Assembly: GCA_964369475.1 (NCBI GenBank)
Contig: CAYJFK010000014.1
Location: 1 to 41,022 of the forward strand
Direction: 5' to 3'
Length of the DNA stretch: 41,022 bases
From: CAYJFK01 sp964369475
GTDB taxonomy: Bacteria; Bacillota; Clostridia; Oscillospirales; Feifaniaceae
Below, one piece after another: positions 31,145-39,571 of the stretch. Both the position numbers and the translations under genes were made by a program. The first letter of the stretch is position 1, and every line of letters starts with the position of its first letter. The notes under the pieces are model-generated. The model made no database searches, had not been told where the DNA came from, and saw only the letters and a program-made list of their open reading frames with translations.

Positions 31145-31173
31145 GGGGAGATGAGATTTTTCTCATCTCCTCT
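31145..31173 (+). repeat. Duplicated hairpin, right flank of copy 3
   Basis: Identical to 30954-30982, and followed by TTATATT, so it still has a T-rich tail and can end transcription coming from the feo side. Confidence 0.8.
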
Positions 31174-31205
31174 TATATTAGGTGGCAAACCGAGCCTTAA
31201 AGCGA

Positions 31206-31323
31206 GCGCTTGCCGCCGGCCTACACCACGGCGGAGCCAAATTTACAAAGAGCGGTTTATTTTTTCGCCATAGCGAAAAAATAAACCGCTCTTTGTGCCG
31301 CCCCAAAGGTCGGCGGCTCCGCC
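31206..31323. repeat. Palindromic element A: GC-rich flank and bracketed 24-bp-arm palindrome
   Basis: GGCGGAGCC (31230-31238) and GGCTCCGCC (31315-31323) bracket a perfect hairpin with 24-bp arms (31245-31268 and 31273-31296) and a 4-nt loop. To the left, GCGCTTGCCGCCGGCC (31206-31221) matches, in inverse orientation, 36164-36179 next to element B. It lies between the feo operon and the 3' end of birA and may serve as the birA terminator. Confidence 0.75.
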
Positions 31324-31338
31324 TATCTAAAACAACCA

Positions 31339-32034
31339 TTATGTCAATATATGTGCCTCGCCTGCCGTAAGGTTTATCCTGCCGTCGTCGGTGCGCACGA
31401 TAAGCGAAAAATCGTCGGCTATGCCTTCGGCAACCCCTTCACCGCACTGCTCGCCAAACTCGTATTTTACCTTGTTGCCCGTAAGTATCTCAAGAGGGGC
31501 GTATAGCTTTAATATATCGCTACTATCCATATCGCAAAGCTCTACAAGCTCTTCGGCGACCGCTCTCATAAGAGGGTCGAATATGTCCTCTCTCGGCTCG
31601 TCAAAAAGCGAGCCTGCTCTTGCTTTTATATCGTCGTGCCAGCCATCTTTCGGTGGCGAAATGTTAATGCCGATGCCTACAATGACGGCATCGCCTACAA
31701 GCTCTGTAAGTATACCCGACACCTTTTTACCATCTATATAAATGTCGTTTACCCATTTTATCTTGGGGGATACTCCGCATACAGCCTTGACAGCTCTACA
31801 CACCGCAACTGCGGCGGCAGGGGTTATCTTTGTAATATCAGCAAGATTTGGCCTGAGCAGTACACTCATATAAAGGCCGCCGGGGGAGTGGAATGTGCGC
31901 CCTTGCCGCCCTCTACCTGCCGTTTGCCTGTGTGCGGCAAGCACATAACCTGCCGCCTCGCCGGTCGTCGACAACTCTTTTAGCATCGTATTTGTCGAGC
32001 CGACTTCCTCTAAAACGGTATATCTAAGTTCCAT
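31339..32034 (-). CDS. birA: Biotin--[acetyl-CoA-carboxylase] ligase (monofunctional BirA)
   Basis: A 231-residue enzyme that activates biotin and attaches it to the biotin-accepting Lys of carboxylases. The motifs VGSTNTMLK near 12, the biotinyl-AMP loop AGRGRQGRTFHSP near 45, KWVNDIYIDGKKVSGILTE near 108 and GIGINIS near 140 are all present. It has no N-terminal helix-turn-helix, so it is the class I enzyme without repressor function. I chose ATG 32034 with GGAGGG 7 nt upstream; an upstream extension lacks support. It is divergent from the pyruvate carboxylase gene, a likely substrate. Confidence 0.93.
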   Translation of the reverse strand: MELRYTVLEEVGSTNTMLKELSTTGEAAGYVLAAHRQTAGRGRQGRTFHSPGGLYMSVLLRPNLADITKITPAAAVAVCRAVKAVCGVSPKIKWVNDIYIDGKKVSGILTELVGDAVIVGIGINISPPKDGWHDDIKARAGSLFDEPREDIFDPLMRAVAEELVELCDMDSSDILKLYAPLEILTGNKVKYEFGEQCGEGVAEGIADDFSLIVRTDDGRINLTAGEAHILT

Positions 32035-32116
32035 GCAACAACCCTCCGTGTTTTTCTCTCGAATACATATGTTATTCTGACGAATACAAGCATGTTGCTT
32101 GCCCCCTCTTTGTCGA

Positions 32117-32145
32117 ATTGTAACATATTTAATATTAGATGTCAA
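32117..32145 (-). promoter_or_regulatory. Promoter of birA
   Basis: Minus-strand TTGACA (32140-32145), 17-bp spacer, TACAAT (32117-32122), with an 80-nt leader. Confidence 0.7.
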
Positions 32146-32151
32146 AAACCC

Positions 32152-32180
32152 TTGCATTTAGTCTCGTTTATGCATATACT
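32152..32180 (+). promoter_or_regulatory. Promoter of pyc
   Basis: TTGCAT (32152-32157), 17-bp spacer, TATACT (32175-32180), close to the birA -35 box on the other strand (6 bp apart). Confidence 0.7.
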
Positions 32181-32216
32181 TATAAGGTATTCAAATTATA
32201 TCAATTGGAGGATATC

Positions 32217-35200
32217 ATGCCAACAAAGAAGATTAGTAAGGTACTTGTCGCAAACCGTGGTGAGATTGCGATACGCATATTCAGAGCGTGTTACGACCTT
32301 GGAATATCAACGGTCGCCATGTACTCTAATGAAGACACGAATTCTCTATTCAGAATAAGGGCAGACGAAGCATATCTGCTCGACAATCGCAGTCCACTTG
32401 GAACATATCTCGACATTGGCGGTATAATAAACCTTGCAAAAAGGAGAGGTGTGTCGGCAATTCACCCCGGATATGGCTTTTTGTCCGAGAATGCCGACTT
32501 TGCGAGGGCTTGCGAGCAAAACGGAATTATTTTTATAGGCCCAACCCCCGAAGCGCTCGCCATGATGGGGGACAAGCTATCTGCCAAGACAATGGCGGTA
32601 TCGTGCGGCGTGCCGACAGTGCCGGGATCGAAAGAGCCTCTTGCAGGAGCTGAGGAGGCAGTTGCCAAGGCAAACGAGTATGGCTATCCTATTATTCTAA
32701 AGGCGGCAGGCGGCGGCGGCGGTCGTGGTATGCGCCGTTGCGATAATGATGCAGAGGTTGCAGAGGCATTTGAGCTTGTGTCGAGCGAGGCGAGAAAGGC
32801 ATTTGGCAACGAGGATATTTTTATAGAGAAGTATCTTGTCGAGCCAAAGCATATAGAGGTGCAGATACTTGCCGACAGCTATGGCAATGTTATGCATCTT
32901 GGAGAGAGAGACTGCTCTTTACAACGTAGATACCAAAAGGTCGTCGAGATGGCGCCTGCTTGGTCTATTCCGCCACGCACCGTTGCGGCTATCAGGGCAG
33001 ACGCAGTTAAGATTGCAAAGTCTGTCGGCTATGTAAATGCAGGTACTGTTGAATTTCTTGTCGACAAGGACGGCAATCACTACTTTATCGAGATGAATCC
33101 TCGTATTCAAGTAGAGCACACAGTTACCGAGATGGTAACCGGCATAGATCTTGTTCGTGCTCAGATTCTCATTGCAGAGGGCGAGCCGCTCTCCCATCCT
33201 GAAATCGGCCTTGCGACTCAGGAAGATTTAAAGATAAACGGCTATGCCGTGCAGTGCCGTGTTACGACGGAAGATCCAAAAAACAACTTCGCACCCGACA
33301 CAGGGCGCATTACAGCATATCGCTCGTGCGGCGGCTACGGTGTGCGTCTTGATGGTGGAAATGCGGCAGCAGGCACCGTTATAAGCCCCTACTACGATTC
33401 GCTACTTGTAAAGGTAACTTGCTGGGATACCACATTCCCTGCTCTTTGCAGAAAGGCAACTCGTGCCGTTAACGAAGTTCAGGTGCGTGGTGTTAAGACA
33501 AATATTGCCTTTGTTACGAACATTTTAACACACCCGAAGTTTATTGCAGGCGATTGTCATACGAAGTTTATAGACGAGACTCCCGAGCTATTCGAGTTTG
33601 ACGACAACTTAGACCGTGCAACTCGAGTGCTAAAATACATTGCCAACATCCAAGTGGCAGCGCCTACTGCCGAACGTCCGCAGTATGACGCACCGAGAAA
33701 GCCGAAAAAGCTTCTTGAAGCGCCACCCGAAGGATTAAAGCAAATTCTCGACAGCAAGGGGCCTGAAGGGCTGAAAAATCACATTTTAAACGAGAAGAAG
33801 CTACTTATAACAGATACGACCATGAGAGATGCTCACCAAAGCCTTCTTGCAACACGCATGAGGACGAGGGACATGCTGCTCGGCGCAGAGGGCACTGCCG
33901 AGATTTTAAAAGATGCATTTTCGCTCGAAATGTGGGGGGGCGCAACATTTGATGTTGCATATCGTTTCCTCCACGAAAGCCCATGGGCAAGGCTGGAAAA
34001 ACTTCGTGAGCTAATTCCTAACATCCCCTTCCAAATGCTACTTCGTGGATCGAACCTTGTGGGATATTCAAACTATCCCGACAACCTTGTTCGTGAGTTT
34101 ATCAAGGAGGCAAGCCGCCTTGGTATAGATATTTTCCGTGTCTTTGATTCGCTAAACTGGCTACCCTCTATGGAAATTGCCATGGACGAAGTTCTAAACC
34201 AAGGCAAATTCTTAGAGGCGACAATGTGCTACACAGGCGATATTCTCGACGAGACGAGGGATAAATACACCCTTTCCTACTATGTAAACATGGCAAAAGA
34301 GCTCGAAAAGCGTGGGGCGCATTCGGTTTGTATTAAGGATATGTCGGGCCTACTAAAGCCGTATGCCGCTAAAAAGCTCGTTACAGCGCTTAAAAACGAG
34401 ATCTCGCTACCTATACACCTGCACACCCACGATACGACGGGCAATCAGGTCGCTACACTGCTAATGGCGGCAGAGGCAGGGGTCGATATAGTCGATACTG
34501 CTATATCGTCGCTCTCGTCGCTAACATCTCAGCCTTCCATGAATGCAGTTGTTACAGCGCTTGAAGGTCAAGAGAGGGCGACAGGCTTTGATGTGGCTCG
34601 TCTACAAGAGCTGGCCGACTACTGGGCAGATGTGCGCCTTCGTTATGCCTCCTTTGACGAAGGGCTTAGAACGCCGACTACCGATATATACAGATACGAA
34701 ATTCCGGGAGGTCAGTACACAAACCTCCGCCCACAGGTGACATCGCTCGGTCTTGGCGCAAGGTTTGACGAGGTTAAGGAGATGTATCGCACGGTAAACC
34801 TTATGCTTGGCGATATTGTTAAGGTTACACCTTCTTCAAAGGTCGTTGGCGATCTTGCTATATTTATGGTGCAAAACGACTTAACACCCGAGAACATTGT
34901 TGAAAAGGGCAAAAATCTCTCCTTCCCCGACTCGACAGTTTCCTACTTCAAGGGTATGATGGGTCAGCCTGCTTGGGGCTTCCCCGAGGACATTCAAAAG
35001 GTCGTCCTCAAGGGCGAACAGCCCATAACATGCCGTCCCGGTGAGCTCTTAGAGCCTGTTGACTTTGACGTGCTAAGGGGCAAGGTGACAGAGTTCTCGA
35101 AAGATCCCGATCAAAGGGCACTGCTAAGCTATGCCATGTACCCCAAGGTTTACGAGGATTATGTTAAGCATAAGAGTGAGTACGGGTATATGTCGAACAT

Positions 35201-35645
35201 GGGAAGCCATGTGTTCTTCAACGGAATGGCGCTTGGCGAGACTACCAAGATCAATATAGCGGACGGTAAGACCCTCGTTATTAAGTATCTCGGCCTTGGC
35301 GACAGCTACGAGGACGGAACACGTGAGGTGCGCTTTGAGATGAACGGATCTCGCCGTGAAGTTAGAGTGCCCGACCCCAATGTAACATCGGAAGCGGTCG
35401 CTGTCGTTATGGCAGATGCGACCGACAAGAGCCAGATCGGGGCATCTATCCCCGGCATGGTAAGCAAGGTCGAGGTTAAGGTTGGCGATGTCGTTAAGGA
35501 AAATCAGGTTCTTGCTGTGGTAGAGGCCATGAAGATGGAGACCGCCGTTACCGCAACAATGGACGGAGTTGTAAAAGAAGTGCTAGCGACCGTTGGTCGC
35601 CCTGTTAAGGCAGGCGAGCTAATGGTAGTGCTGGGCGATAAATAA
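32217..35645 (+). CDS. pyc: Pyruvate carboxylase
   Basis: A 1142-residue, single-chain, biotin-dependent enzyme making oxaloacetate from pyruvate and bicarbonate. Domains: biotin carboxylase (about 1-450, with ATP-grasp AAGGGGGRGM and YFIEMNPRIQVEH), carboxyltransferase (about 530-810, beginning DTTMRDAHQSLLATR), the PYC/OADA allosteric part, and the biotin carrier with EAMKMET, the biotin-accepting Lys being near residue 1106. Length is normal. ATG 32217 follows GGAGG by 6 nt; the longer in-frame start upstream would overlap the promoter. It is monocistronic with a strong terminator and is presumably biotinylated by the neighbouring BirA. Confidence 0.97.
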   Translation: MPTKKISKVLVANRGEIAIRIFRACYDLGISTVAMYSNEDTNSLFRIRADEAYLLDNRSPLGTYLDIGGIINLAKRRGVSAIHPGYGFLSENADFARACEQNGIIFIGPTPEALAMMGDKLSAKTMAVSCGVPTVPGSKEPLAGAEEAVAKANEYGYPIILKAAGGGGGRGMRRCDNDAEVAEAFELVSSEARKAFGNEDIFIEKYLVEPKHIEVQILADSYGNVMHLGERDCSLQRRYQKVVEMAPAWSIPPRTVAAIRADAVKIAKSVGYVNAGTVEFLVDKDGNHYFIEMNPRIQVEHTVTEMVTGIDLVRAQILIAEGEPLSHPEIGLATQEDLKINGYAVQCRVTTEDPKNNFAPDTGRITAYRSCGGYGVRLDGGNAAAGTVISPYYDSLLVKVTCWDTTFPALCRKATRAVNEVQVRGVKTNIAFVTNILTHPKFIAGDCHTKFIDETPELFEFDDNLDRATRVLKYIANIQVAAPTAERPQYDAPRKPKKLLEAPPEGLKQILDSKGPEGLKNHILNEKKLLITDTTMRDAHQSLLATRMRTRDMLLGAEGTAEILKDAFSLEMWGGATFDVAYRFLHESPWARLEKLRELIPNIPFQMLLRGSNLVGYSNYPDNLVREFIKEASRLGIDIFRVFDSLNWLPSMEIAMDEVLNQGKFLEATMCYTGDILDETRDKYTLSYYVNMAKELEKRGAHSVCIKDMSGLLKPYAAKKLVTALKNEISLPIHLHTHDTTGNQVATLLMAAEAGVDIVDTAISSLSSLTSQPSMNAVVTALEGQERATGFDVARLQELADYWADVRLRYASFDEGLRTPTTDIYRYEIPGGQYTNLRPQVTSLGLGARFDEVKEMYRTVNLMLGDIVKVTPSSKVVGDLAIFMVQNDLTPENIVEKGKNLSFPDSTVSYFKGMMGQPAWGFPEDIQKVVLKGEQPITCRPGELLEPVDFDVLRGKVTEFSKDPDQRALLSYAMYPKVYEDYVKHKSEYGYMSNMGSHVFFNGMALGETTKINIADGKTLVIKYLGLGDSYEDGTREVRFEMNGSRREVRVPDPNVTSEAVAVVMADATDKSQIGASIPGMVSKVEVKVGDVVKENQVLAVVEAMKMETAVTATMDGVVKEVLATVGRPVKAGELMVVLGDK

Positions 35646-35675
35646 AGAGCTTGGGCGGTAGCCGAGGCATTTGGC

Positions 35676-35704
35676 AAAAAAAGGGGCATCGAGCCCCTTT
35701 TTTT
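35676..35704 (+). terminator. Terminator after pyc
   Basis: Arms of seven A plus GGGGC (35676-35687) and GCCCC plus seven T (35693-35704), 5-nt loop. Strong in both directions. Confidence 0.93.
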
Positions 35705-35707
35705 GCT

Positions 35708-36181
35708 GTTTGCCCGAGGCAAACGGGAGGGCGGAGCCATCGGCCGTTCGGCCGATGAGCGTAGCAAGGGTGGGAAGCCTTGAACATGGTCGGTTTTAGC
35801 TACTCAGATTTGCCCTCATACTTCCTTAAAGCCCTCGTAAATACAGCAAGTATTCCCTTCGGGCTTTTCGTCGTCTTAGGACAAATCTGAGTAGCTAAAA
35901 CTGCGAAGCACCTGTGGGCTCTTCATTTTTGCGGGATTTTTGCTGCGGAGGACGAAGCCTTGCTGACGCAAGGCGAGGGCGACAAGGCAAAAAGCGCCAA
36001 AAAGGGACTGCCCACAGGCGACCATGTTCAAGCCTTCCCACCCAAGGTTGGGGTGCTGTGGCACCCCAACCTTGCTACGCTCAAAACACGCATAGGGGAG
36101 AGAGTCGCAAGCCAAAGCTTGCAACTCTCTCCCCTATGCGTGTTTTGGCTCCGCCCGGTACGAGGCCGGCGGCAAGCGCCT
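35708..36181. repeat. Palindromic element B: nested, branched palindromes in GGCGGAGCC brackets
   Basis: After a small stem GTTTGCC/GGCAAAC (35708-35724), GGCGGAGCC (35730-35738) directly abuts the palindrome ATCGGCCG-tt-CGGCCGAT (35739-35756). Then come nested arms: 35757-35769 with 36070-36082; 35770-35792 with 36019-36041 (one mismatch in 23); inside them two lobes, 35793-35812 with 35882-35901 (20/20) and 35911-35919 with 36010-36018; a further hairpin at 36044-36073; and a hairpin with 23-bp outer arms at 36083-36105 and 36124-36146. GGCTCCGCC (36147-36155) closes it. No convincing gene in these 548 bp between pyc and the phosphatase-RimI gene. Confidence 0.8.
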
Positions 36182-36193
36182 GCTGTGAGCCTG

Positions 36194-36937
36194 TTACGAG
36201 AGCAGGTACAGGGCCGCATCCTCCCCATCCCCGTAGTATCCTCTACGCTCGCCCTGCCTAACAAAGCCCATGCCTTCGTATAGTCTTATTGCAGGAGTGT
36301 TGGAGACGCGCACCTCCAAGAACATGGGCCGCCTTATTATCTCGGACAAAATGCCCTTCGACAATCCCTGTCCCCTAAATTTAGGCAGCACCCCTATTCG
36401 CATAAGCTCGGTCTCGCCTGCTATCGTGCGAAAAAGAGAATAGCCATATTCCTTTATAGTGGCCTCGCCGCCCGACCTTAAAAAGCTCTCTATCTCACCT
36501 TTCGACCAAGGAGCACTAAAACAAAGTTTTTCCATCTCGGCAAGAACAAAACAGTCTACGGCAAAGACAATTTCATCTCTTGCCGCCCTGTAAATGTCAA
36601 GCCCTTCTCCATAAGGATCGGAAATATCCCTCCCCGACAGCATTTCTATATCGGCACTTGGCAAAACACCCTTTGCCGCCTCCATGTGCCGCTCTGTCAT
36701 TGCAAGTATAACACCGCTATCCTCGGCGGTAAGCATCTTTGCCCTATGAAGGTCACTCGCTATCCCCATCTCGGCAAGTAAAATAGCAGAATTTTCGGCA
36801 ATGCCATCGCCCTCTTTTATATCTGTGCCACGAGAACAAACCTCGGCAGAGGGTAAAAGGCTTTTGCAGTAATACTCGGCAATAGGGGAGCGGCATGTGT
36901 TGCCCGTGCAAAGAAAAATAATTTTATCAAGCCTCAT
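36194..36937 (-). CDS. Low-molecular-weight protein-tyrosine phosphatase fused to RimI-like N-acetyltransferase
   Basis: A 247-residue two-domain protein. Residues 1-125 form a low-molecular-weight tyrosine phosphatase with the P-loop C10-TGNTC-R16-S and the acid SDP (D107). Residues 130-247 form a GNAT domain with RimI features: EKLCFSAPWS, acetyl-CoA loop RGQGLSKG, and EVRVSNTPAIRLYEGMGF...RRGYYGDGEDAALYL. The GNAT lacks the first strand of stand-alone RimI proteins. Phosphatases of this type act on arginine or tyrosine phosphates; RimI acetylates ribosomal protein N-termini. I favour ATG 36937 because AAGGTG lies 6 nt upstream; a GTG three codons earlier is possible. It follows polA by 26 bp. 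Confidence 0.85.
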   Translation of the reverse strand: MRLDKIIFLCTGNTCRSPIAEYYCKSLLPSAEVCSRGTDIKEGDGIAENSAILLAEMGIASDLHRAKMLTAEDSGVILAMTERHMEAAKGVLPSADIEMLSGRDISDPYGEGLDIYRAARDEIVFAVDCFVLAEMEKLCFSAPWSKGEIESFLRSGGEATIKEYGYSLFRTIAGETELMRIGVLPKFRGQGLSKGILSEIIRRPMFLEVRVSNTPAIRLYEGMGFVRQGERRGYYGDGEDAALYLLS

Positions 36938-36963
36938 AACAGACACCTTGCTGAAGGCAACAC

Positions 36964-39402
36964 CTACTTCGTGTCGTACCAGCTTGCCCCTTCCTTAACT
37001 TCGGCAACAAGTGGCACAGACATCTTGTAAGCCCCTTCCATCTCCTCTTTTAAAATGACAGACGCCGCCGCTACTTCCTCTATCGGGGCTTCTACGATCA
37101 GTTCGTCATGCACCTGCAAGATAAGAGCCGCACGTAGCCCCTCTCTTTTTAGTCTTGCCGCAACCTTAACCATGGCAAGCTTTATTATGTCTGCCGCACT
37201 TCCCTGAATTGGAGTATTCATGGCGGCACGCTCACCAAAGGAACGGCGGTTGAAATTCTTATCGGCAAGCTCGGGAATATAGCGCCGCCTGCCCATCATG
37301 GTCGTAACATATCCCTCCTCTTTTGCCTTTGCAATGCACCCATCAAGATATGCCTTAACACCACTATATACAGAAAAATAATCCTCTATAAACTGCTTTG
37401 CCTCGCTACGCTTTACGCCAATGTCCCCCGCAAGAGAAAAATCCGATATGCCGTATACAATGCCAAAATTTACAGCCTTAGCACGTCTGCGCATGTCGGC
37501 ATCGTCCGAGCCAAAGACACGCAGTGCCGTTTCGGAGTGAATGTCACCACCCTCGGTAAATGCCTTTGTCATTGCGGCATCGCCCGATATATGGGCGAGT
37601 ACACGCAGTTCAATTTGCGAATAGTCAGCCCCGAGCAGAACATGCCCCTCGGGGGCAATAAACATACGGCGAAGCTCACGACCGAGCTCCTCCCTAACAG
37701 GGATATTTTGCAAATTGGGCTCGACAGAAGAAAGCCGTCCCGTTAAGGTCGCCGCCTGCTTAAATGTCGTGTGAACTCGTCCGTCCTCCCCAATAAGGGC
37801 GAGCATACCGACTACATATGTCGAAAGTAGCTTTGTAAGCTTTCTATATTCTAATATGAGCGCCACAACAGGGTGATACTTGGCAAGCTTATCGAGAGTT
37901 TCTGCATCTGTCGACCAGCCCGTTTTTGTCTTTTTTCCGTGGGGGAGCTCTAATCTGTCAAACAAGAGCTCGCCGAGCTGTTTTGGAGAGTTAATGTTAA
38001 TCTTGCCCTCAAAACCGGCCTGCTCGACATGCTCCTCGATCTTGTCTACTATACCTTCAATTCTAAGCCCCAGCTTGCGGCCAAAGGCTTCGAGAGCCGC
38101 GCGATCTACCGCAAATCCCTTTTGCTCCATTTCATAAAGCAGGTCGGAAAGCGGCATTTCGACATCCTTATATAGCGGCATGAGACCGTCCTTTTCAAGG
38201 CGTTGCTCTAAAATCGGGCGAAGCTCGTGCAGGTCGTAAGCCGCTATCGTGCTTTCTCGGTTTAGATAAGCACCGCATAGCGCCATAGCATCGCTCTTTG
38301 CGGCAGGGTTTATAAGATAGGAGGCAAGTTCTGCATTAAAGCCGACACTCGGCACTCCCTTGCCCTCCCAAATGCCCTTGTCCGGAATATCATTCAACCC
38401 CTCTGATAAAGAGGGCTCGGCAAGCTTAAATAACCCCTCGTCTGTGGCAAAAAATTCGCCCGACATGCTAAGCCCTGCCTTTGCATTATCGAGGCTCGAA
38501 ACCTCGAGTGCCTCGGGCATAACGACGGCGACCTTTTGCTCTGACATGCCGCCCTCTATCTTTTTCAAAAACCTGTTAAATTCGAGCTTCATAAATAGTG
38601 CCCTTAATGCATCTGCATTAGGCAAGCCATAGCTAAGATCAAGCGTATCGCTCATCGGCACTTCCTTGTATATAGTAGCAAGGTCATAGGATAGGTTGGC
38701 ATTCTCTCTGTCCGCTTCAAGCTTTTTTGCAACGGTAGGTTTAATTAGCCCTTCCTCGAGAGCCTCATACACACTGTCGAGCGATCCGAATTCTTGAAGT
38801 AGCCCCATGGCGGTCTTCTCGCCAACCCCTTTAACACCGGGGATATTGTCCGAAGCGTCCCCCATAAGAGCCTTAAGATCGACTATACGCTCCCCTGAAA
38901 AACCGTACTTCTCCATCATGAGGGAGGGGGTATAAGGCACGGTCTCGCTCTTGCCACCTCTCGAGGAGGCTATTTTAACCGTAACATTGTCTCGCACAAG
39001 CTGGAGTGCGTCTTTGTCGCCGGTCAAAACAACAACTTCGCCGTTATAGCTTGTCGCAAGCGTGCCTATAATATCGTCTGCCTCGTATCCCTCGAGCTCG
39101 ACCCGTGCTACATTCATGGCATCGAGCACCTCTTTTAAGATTGGCATCTGCATGGCAAGCTCGTCGGGCATTCCCTTTCTGCCTGCCTTGTACTCTCCGT
39201 ATTTCTTATGACGAAATGTCGGCGCTTTCATATCAAAGGCAACACAAACACAGTCGGGGCGCTCGGTCTCGACCTCGCCGTAGAATATCGACAAAAATCC
39301 GTATATTCCATTTGTAAATATACCGTCCTTTGTCGTAAGGGCACGCACCCCGTAGAAGGCACGATTTACAATGCTGTTTCCGTCTATTAAAAGCAGTTTC
39401 AT
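36964..39402 (-). CDS. polA: DNA polymerase I
   Basis: An 812-residue repair and Okazaki-processing polymerase. The 5' nuclease (about residues 1-290) keeps LLIDGNS, GYEADDIIGTLA and LTGDKDALQL, then GDASDNIPGVKGVGEKTA. The middle (290-430) is short and lacks the Asp/Glu exonuclease motifs, so proofreading is probably absent, as in Taq polymerase. The polymerase part has DYSQIELRVLAH near 594, the O-helix RRRAKAVNFGIVYGIS with Phe near 660, and LQVHDELIVEAP near 766. The ATG at 39402 is preceded by GGAGAG. The phosphatase-RimI gene lies 26 bp downstream. Confidence 0.96.
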   Translation of the reverse strand: MKLLLIDGNSIVNRAFYGVRALTTKDGIFTNGIYGFLSIFYGEVETERPDCVCVAFDMKAPTFRHKKYGEYKAGRKGMPDELAMQMPILKEVLDAMNVARVELEGYEADDIIGTLATSYNGEVVVLTGDKDALQLVRDNVTVKIASSRGGKSETVPYTPSLMMEKYGFSGERIVDLKALMGDASDNIPGVKGVGEKTAMGLLQEFGSLDSVYEALEEGLIKPTVAKKLEADRENANLSYDLATIYKEVPMSDTLDLSYGLPNADALRALFMKLEFNRFLKKIEGGMSEQKVAVVMPEALEVSSLDNAKAGLSMSGEFFATDEGLFKLAEPSLSEGLNDIPDKGIWEGKGVPSVGFNAELASYLINPAAKSDAMALCGAYLNRESTIAAYDLHELRPILEQRLEKDGLMPLYKDVEMPLSDLLYEMEQKGFAVDRAALEAFGRKLGLRIEGIVDKIEEHVEQAGFEGKININSPKQLGELLFDRLELPHGKKTKTGWSTDAETLDKLAKYHPVVALILEYRKLTKLLSTYVVGMLALIGEDGRVHTTFKQAATLTGRLSSVEPNLQNIPVREELGRELRRMFIAPEGHVLLGADYSQIELRVLAHISGDAAMTKAFTEGGDIHSETALRVFGSDDADMRRRAKAVNFGIVYGISDFSLAGDIGVKRSEAKQFIEDYFSVYSGVKAYLDGCIAKAKEEGYVTTMMGRRRYIPELADKNFNRRSFGERAAMNTPIQGSAADIIKLAMVKVAARLKREGLRAALILQVHDELIVEAPIEEVAAASVILKEEMEGAYKMSVPLVAEVKEGASWYDTK

Positions 39403-39512
39403 TTTTTACTCTCCTTCGCCCAAATCTCCCCAAAAAAATTCAGCCATGACCTTAGGGGAGTTATTATCTCGTTCTTTCTCTATTTTACCACTATTTGCTC
39501 GATATTAAAAGC

Positions 39513-39541
39513 TTGAAAATAATCTTAATATATCGTATAAT
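39513..39541 (+). promoter_or_regulatory. Promoter of the SLH-protein gene
   Basis: TTGAAA (39513-39518), 17-bp spacer, perfect TATAAT (39536-39541), about 30 nt before the ATG. Confidence 0.8.
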
Positions 39542-39571
39542 AAATACATCAAAATTTAAAGGAGAAACGCA

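Noticed and set aside
30960..31154. Open frames across the 163-bp repeat copies (also near 8902-9129)
   Set aside because: They run through hairpins, have no ribosome binding site, and the frame is not kept by codon-like substitution between copies.
35914..36283. Several overlapping open frames of 66-115 codons in palindromic element B
   Set aside because: Frames exist on both strands because the DNA is palindromic and GC-rich; none has a good start site or recognisable domain.
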